Origin: an uncultured Selenomonas sp.
GTDB lineage: Bacteria > Bacillota > Negativicutes > Selenomonadales > Selenomonadaceae
Assembly: GCA_947097535.1 (NCBI GenBank)
Contig: CAMURM010000059.1
Location: forward strand, 1-7,818
Length of the DNA: 7,818 nucleotides
Reading direction: 5' to 3'
Part shown: positions 6,445-7,818 of the stretch, one piece after another
Numbering within the stretch: the stretch's first letter is position 1
How the letters are laid out: every line of letters begins with the position of its first letter
Notes under the pieces: generated by a model
What the model saw: only the letters and a program-made list of their open reading frames with translations
Databases searched by the model: none
Told to the model about the DNA's origin: nothing
Position numbers and translations under genes: made by a program

Positions 6445-7164
6445 TCATTCGCTCAGGTAATACTCGATATGCACCTCAGCGCTCATCTCCAACATGCCCG
6501 GAGCGATCGGCGTCGGCGCCGCATCGCCCGCCATGAGCATCTTCGCGCCCACGCTGCGCTCCGCGAGCGGATAGCTGCTCTCCGAGACCGCCTTCAGCCC
6601 GACGACGCGCCTGCCCAGAGCCGCCGCCAGGTCATCCGCCTTCCTGCGCGCATCGTTGACGGCAGCGTTGAGAGCCGCCTTTCTGACCTTCTCGGGATCC
6701 TTCGCGCCGAAATTCAAAGAAGAGATGCTGTTCGCGCCGCTCTTGAGCGCGAGATCAATGACGCGGCTGACATCAGCGATGTTTTCGACGAGCACCGTCA
6801 CGGTATTCTCCGCCTGATAGCCCGTGATCTCGTTTTCATGACCTCGCTCCTGGCGCTCGTAAAGCGGCAGGAAGTAGTAGCCGCGCGTCTGGATGTTCGC
6901 CTCGGGAATGCCGGCCGCGACGAGTGCGCGCTGCACAGCCGCAGCCTTCTTCGCATTTTCCTCCTGCGCCGCCTTGGCGTCCGCCGCCTGCGAGACGACG
7001 CCGATCGAGATCGTCGCGCGGTCGGGCGCCACCTCGGCCCTGCCCGAGCCGTCGACCATGAGCACGGGCGGCTCCTGCGCGGGCGCCGCCTCCGCTGCCT
7101 GCGGTGCGAGCAGCAGCAGTCCTGCCGCGAGCGCAAAAAGGAAGGATTTCATCTTGTTCATCAT
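6445..7164 (-). CDS. Secreted SIMPL (DUF541 / YggE-like) domain protein
   Basis: 239 residues, the usual length for the family. MMNKMKS, the hydrophobic stretch 8-20 and AEA (24-26) make a signal peptide, with cleavage near residue 26. The SIMPL domain follows. It has the opening strand VSGxG-like MVDGSGRAEVAPDRATISIGV (36-56), a long Ala-rich helix, NIQTRGYYFLPLYE (90-103), ITGYQAENTVTV (113-124) and DARRKADDLAAALGR (171-185). It ends in the conserved alternating strand EVHIEYYL. Family members are periplasmic or outer-membrane-associated, and their biochemical role is poorly defined (YggE is linked to oxidative stress). AAAGGAG lies five to six bases before the ATG at 7164 and two to three more before a second in-frame ATG at 7161. 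It has its own promoter and terminators, so it is probably monocistronic. Confidence 0.93.
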   Translation of the reverse strand: MMNKMKSFLFALAAGLLLLAPQAAEAAPAQEPPVLMVDGSGRAEVAPDRATISIGVVSQAADAKAAQEENAKKAAAVQRALVAAGIPEANIQTRGYYFLPLYERQERGHENEITGYQAENTVTVLVENIADVSRVIDLALKSGANSISSLNFGAKDPEKVRKAALNAAVNDARRKADDLAAALGRRVVGLKAVSESSYPLAERSVGAKMLMAGDAAPTPIAPGMLEMSAEVHIEYYLSE

Positions 7165-7181
7165 CTTCTCTCCTTTACTTT

Positions 7182-7343
7182 AGGAACCACTGATAAATTC
7201 AGCCACCCATCTTCACGCATCTGCGCTGTCCTCTCGTCGTCGACAAATCCTCGACGTAGCACCGCTACGCCTCCGGTTTGTCTCCTAGATAGATACAGCG
7301 CATCTGCACAAATCTGGGCGACTTCATTTTATCAGCGGTTCCT
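7182..7343. repeat. 162-bp imperfect inverted-repeat element (MITE-like), possible mobile element relic
   Basis: The ends match as AGGAACCACTGATAAA (from 7182) and, on the other strand, AGGAACCGCTGATAAA (from 7343). Complementarity continues inward with mismatches through CCCA and TGCGCTG. An inner hairpin has GACAAA/TTTGTC and CGTAGC/GCTACG arms around an ACC loop near 7250-7285. No transposase ORF is present and no clear target-site duplication flanks it. Size, termini and hairpin fit a MITE or REP-type element. It sits between the promoter and the ribosome binding site of the SIMPL gene, so it would fold in that mRNA leader. Confidence 0.75.
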
Positions 7344-7388
7344 TGAAGAATTTTTCCACCATCATGTTCTCTCTCAGTGGATATATCC

Positions 7389-7397
7389 ATTATAGCA
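7389..7397 (-). promoter_or_regulatory. Extended -10 promoter for the SIMPL gene
   Basis: TGC-TATAAT on the minus strand is a perfect -10 with TG extension. The -35 position (about 7412-7417, CTCGCG) does not match consensus, so it may rely on the TG motif or on an activator at the upstream repeats. The predicted start near 7382 yields a leader of about 220 nt that contains the whole inverted-repeat element. A GGATATATCC palindrome (7379-7388) sits at the start region. Confidence 0.6.
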
Positions 7398-7417
7398 CGG
7401 CTTTTTCGGCGCGCGAG

Positions 7418-7460
7418 TTAAAACTCTCTCCTTTTCTCAAGCCTGTCTTAAAACTCTCTC
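7418..7460. repeat. Pair of 13-bp direct repeats, 30 bp apart, upstream of the SIMPL promoter
   Basis: TTAAAACTCTCTC occurs exactly at 7418-7430 and 7448-7460 (GAGAGAGTTTTAA on the minus strand). The repeat distance is about three helical turns, and the nearer copy abuts the -35 position of the predicted promoter. This is the geometry of an activator binding pair, for example a response regulator. The protein is unknown. Confidence 0.5.
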
Positions 7461-7488
7461 ACTTCCCCCGTCAGCAGGCGCAAGACGA

Positions 7489-7526
7489 AGAAAAGCCGGA
7501 GAACTCGAAGGGTTTCCGGCTTTTCT
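7489..7526 (-). terminator. Rho-independent terminator of the upstream partial gene
   Basis: A perfect 12-bp inverted repeat (AGAAAAGCCGGA / TCCGGCTTTTCT) surrounds a 14-base loop, 37 bases after the stop codon of the partial gene. On the minus strand it ends TTTTCTTCGTCTT. The A-rich left arm also gives T-richness on the other strand, so it could work in both directions, but no plus-strand gene leads into it. Confidence 0.8.
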
Positions 7527-7562
7527 ATCCTATTTGCTGTAGATGCGGCAAATGATCCGACT

Positions 7563-7818
7563 TCAGAAGAACATCGAGAGCAGTGTGCCGACGTTGGCGT
7601 AGGCATTCATGCTCGTCAAAGAGCCCGTCGAGGTGTAGGCGAGCGCGCGCCGGTAGTTCGGCCCGAGCATCTGCTGCGCGGAGGGGAAGATCTTGTCGCG
7701 CTGCGTCTTGGCGAAGTCGACCTTCTTTTCCGTCGCACCCGCGAGCCCGTTCTTGCCGAGGAGGTTCTCGACGCGGTTCGGCTCTTCCTTGAGCGCCTTC
7801 GTCAGCGCCGCATCATTG
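7563..7818 (-). CDS. C-terminal 84 residues of an unidentified protein, possibly FliD-like (5' end outside the window)
   Basis: The reading frame is open from the window edge to a TGA at 7565-7563. The visible peptide begins NDAALTKALKEEPNRVENLLG. This pattern (an L..AL...P..V..LLG helix followed by GLAG) recalls the C-terminal end of flagellar cap or hook-associated proteins such as FliD. After a polar segment it ends LTSMNAYANVGTLLSMFF, a hydrophobic, aromatic terminus. The resemblance is weak, and without the upstream part I cannot name the family. Base composition and frame are as in neighbouring genes, and a strong terminator follows. It is not linked to the SIMPL gene, which has its own promoter. 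Confidence 0.7.
   Translation of the reverse strand, partial: NDAALTKALKEEPNRVENLLGKNGLAGATEKKVDFAKTQRDKIFPSAQQMLGPNYRRALAYTSTGSLTSMNAYANVGTLLSMFF

Noticed and set aside
7182..7343. CRISPR, tRNA or riboswitch reading of the structured region
   Set aside because: There is one element only, with no repeat-spacer array, no tRNA cloverleaf and no family motif; terminal inverted repeats explain the structure better.
6469..7395. Plus-strand frame opposite the SIMPL gene
   Set aside because: Antisense shadow that runs through the inverted-repeat element; no domain or plausible ribosome binding site.

Overview
The window looks like chromosome from a GC-rich diderm Firmicute, most likely a Selenomonas-like member of the Negativicutes. 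Three things suggest this. Ribosome binding sites are Firmicute-like (AGGAGG) and genes end in Gram-positive-style hairpin/T-tract terminators. One protein has an export signal and an outer-membrane beta-barrel character. The overall protein composition also fits. This is inference; no rRNA or other taxonomic marker is present. Every convincing gene lies on the minus strand, so transcription runs from high to low coordinates.

Layout in transcription order. (1) 7818-7563: the C-terminal end of an unidentified protein, followed by a strong hairpin terminator. (2) 7562-7165: an intergenic stretch with a 30-bp-spaced direct repeat, an extended -10 promoter, and a 162-bp inverted-repeat (MITE-like) element lying in the presumed 5' leader of the next gene. 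(3) 7164-6445: a secreted SIMPL/DUF541 protein, followed by two candidate terminators. (4) 6444-6100: an AT-rich gap with a good promoter (TTGCAA-N17-TATATT plus TG extension), a palindrome over its -10 end, and a leader of about 100 nt. (5) 6099-124 and beyond: a tight operon. It encodes an outer-membrane beta-barrel protein with an N-terminal coiled coil, a TviB/WbpO-type nucleotide-sugar 6-dehydrogenase, a membrane-anchored polysaccharide-deacetylase-like protein that has lost its metal ligands, and a PilZ-GT2 fusion whose synthase part resembles hyaluronan synthase. The first codons of a further gene follow, overlapping the GT2 stop as ATGA.

The operon reads as a synthase-dependent exopolysaccharide system. 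The dehydrogenase would supply a UDP-uronic acid sugar. The PilZ-GT2 protein would polymerise and extrude the chain through the inner membrane, possibly under cyclic-di-GMP control. The inactive deacetylase-like protein would act in the cell envelope as a binding or scaffold part. The beta-barrel protein is a candidate outer-membrane exit. The combination is unusual: an N-terminal rather than C-terminal PilZ domain with a degenerate arginine motif, a HasA-like synthase paired with a TviB-like rather than HasB-like dehydrogenase, and a pseudo-deacetylase. The plus strand carries only long antisense ORFs that mirror these genes.
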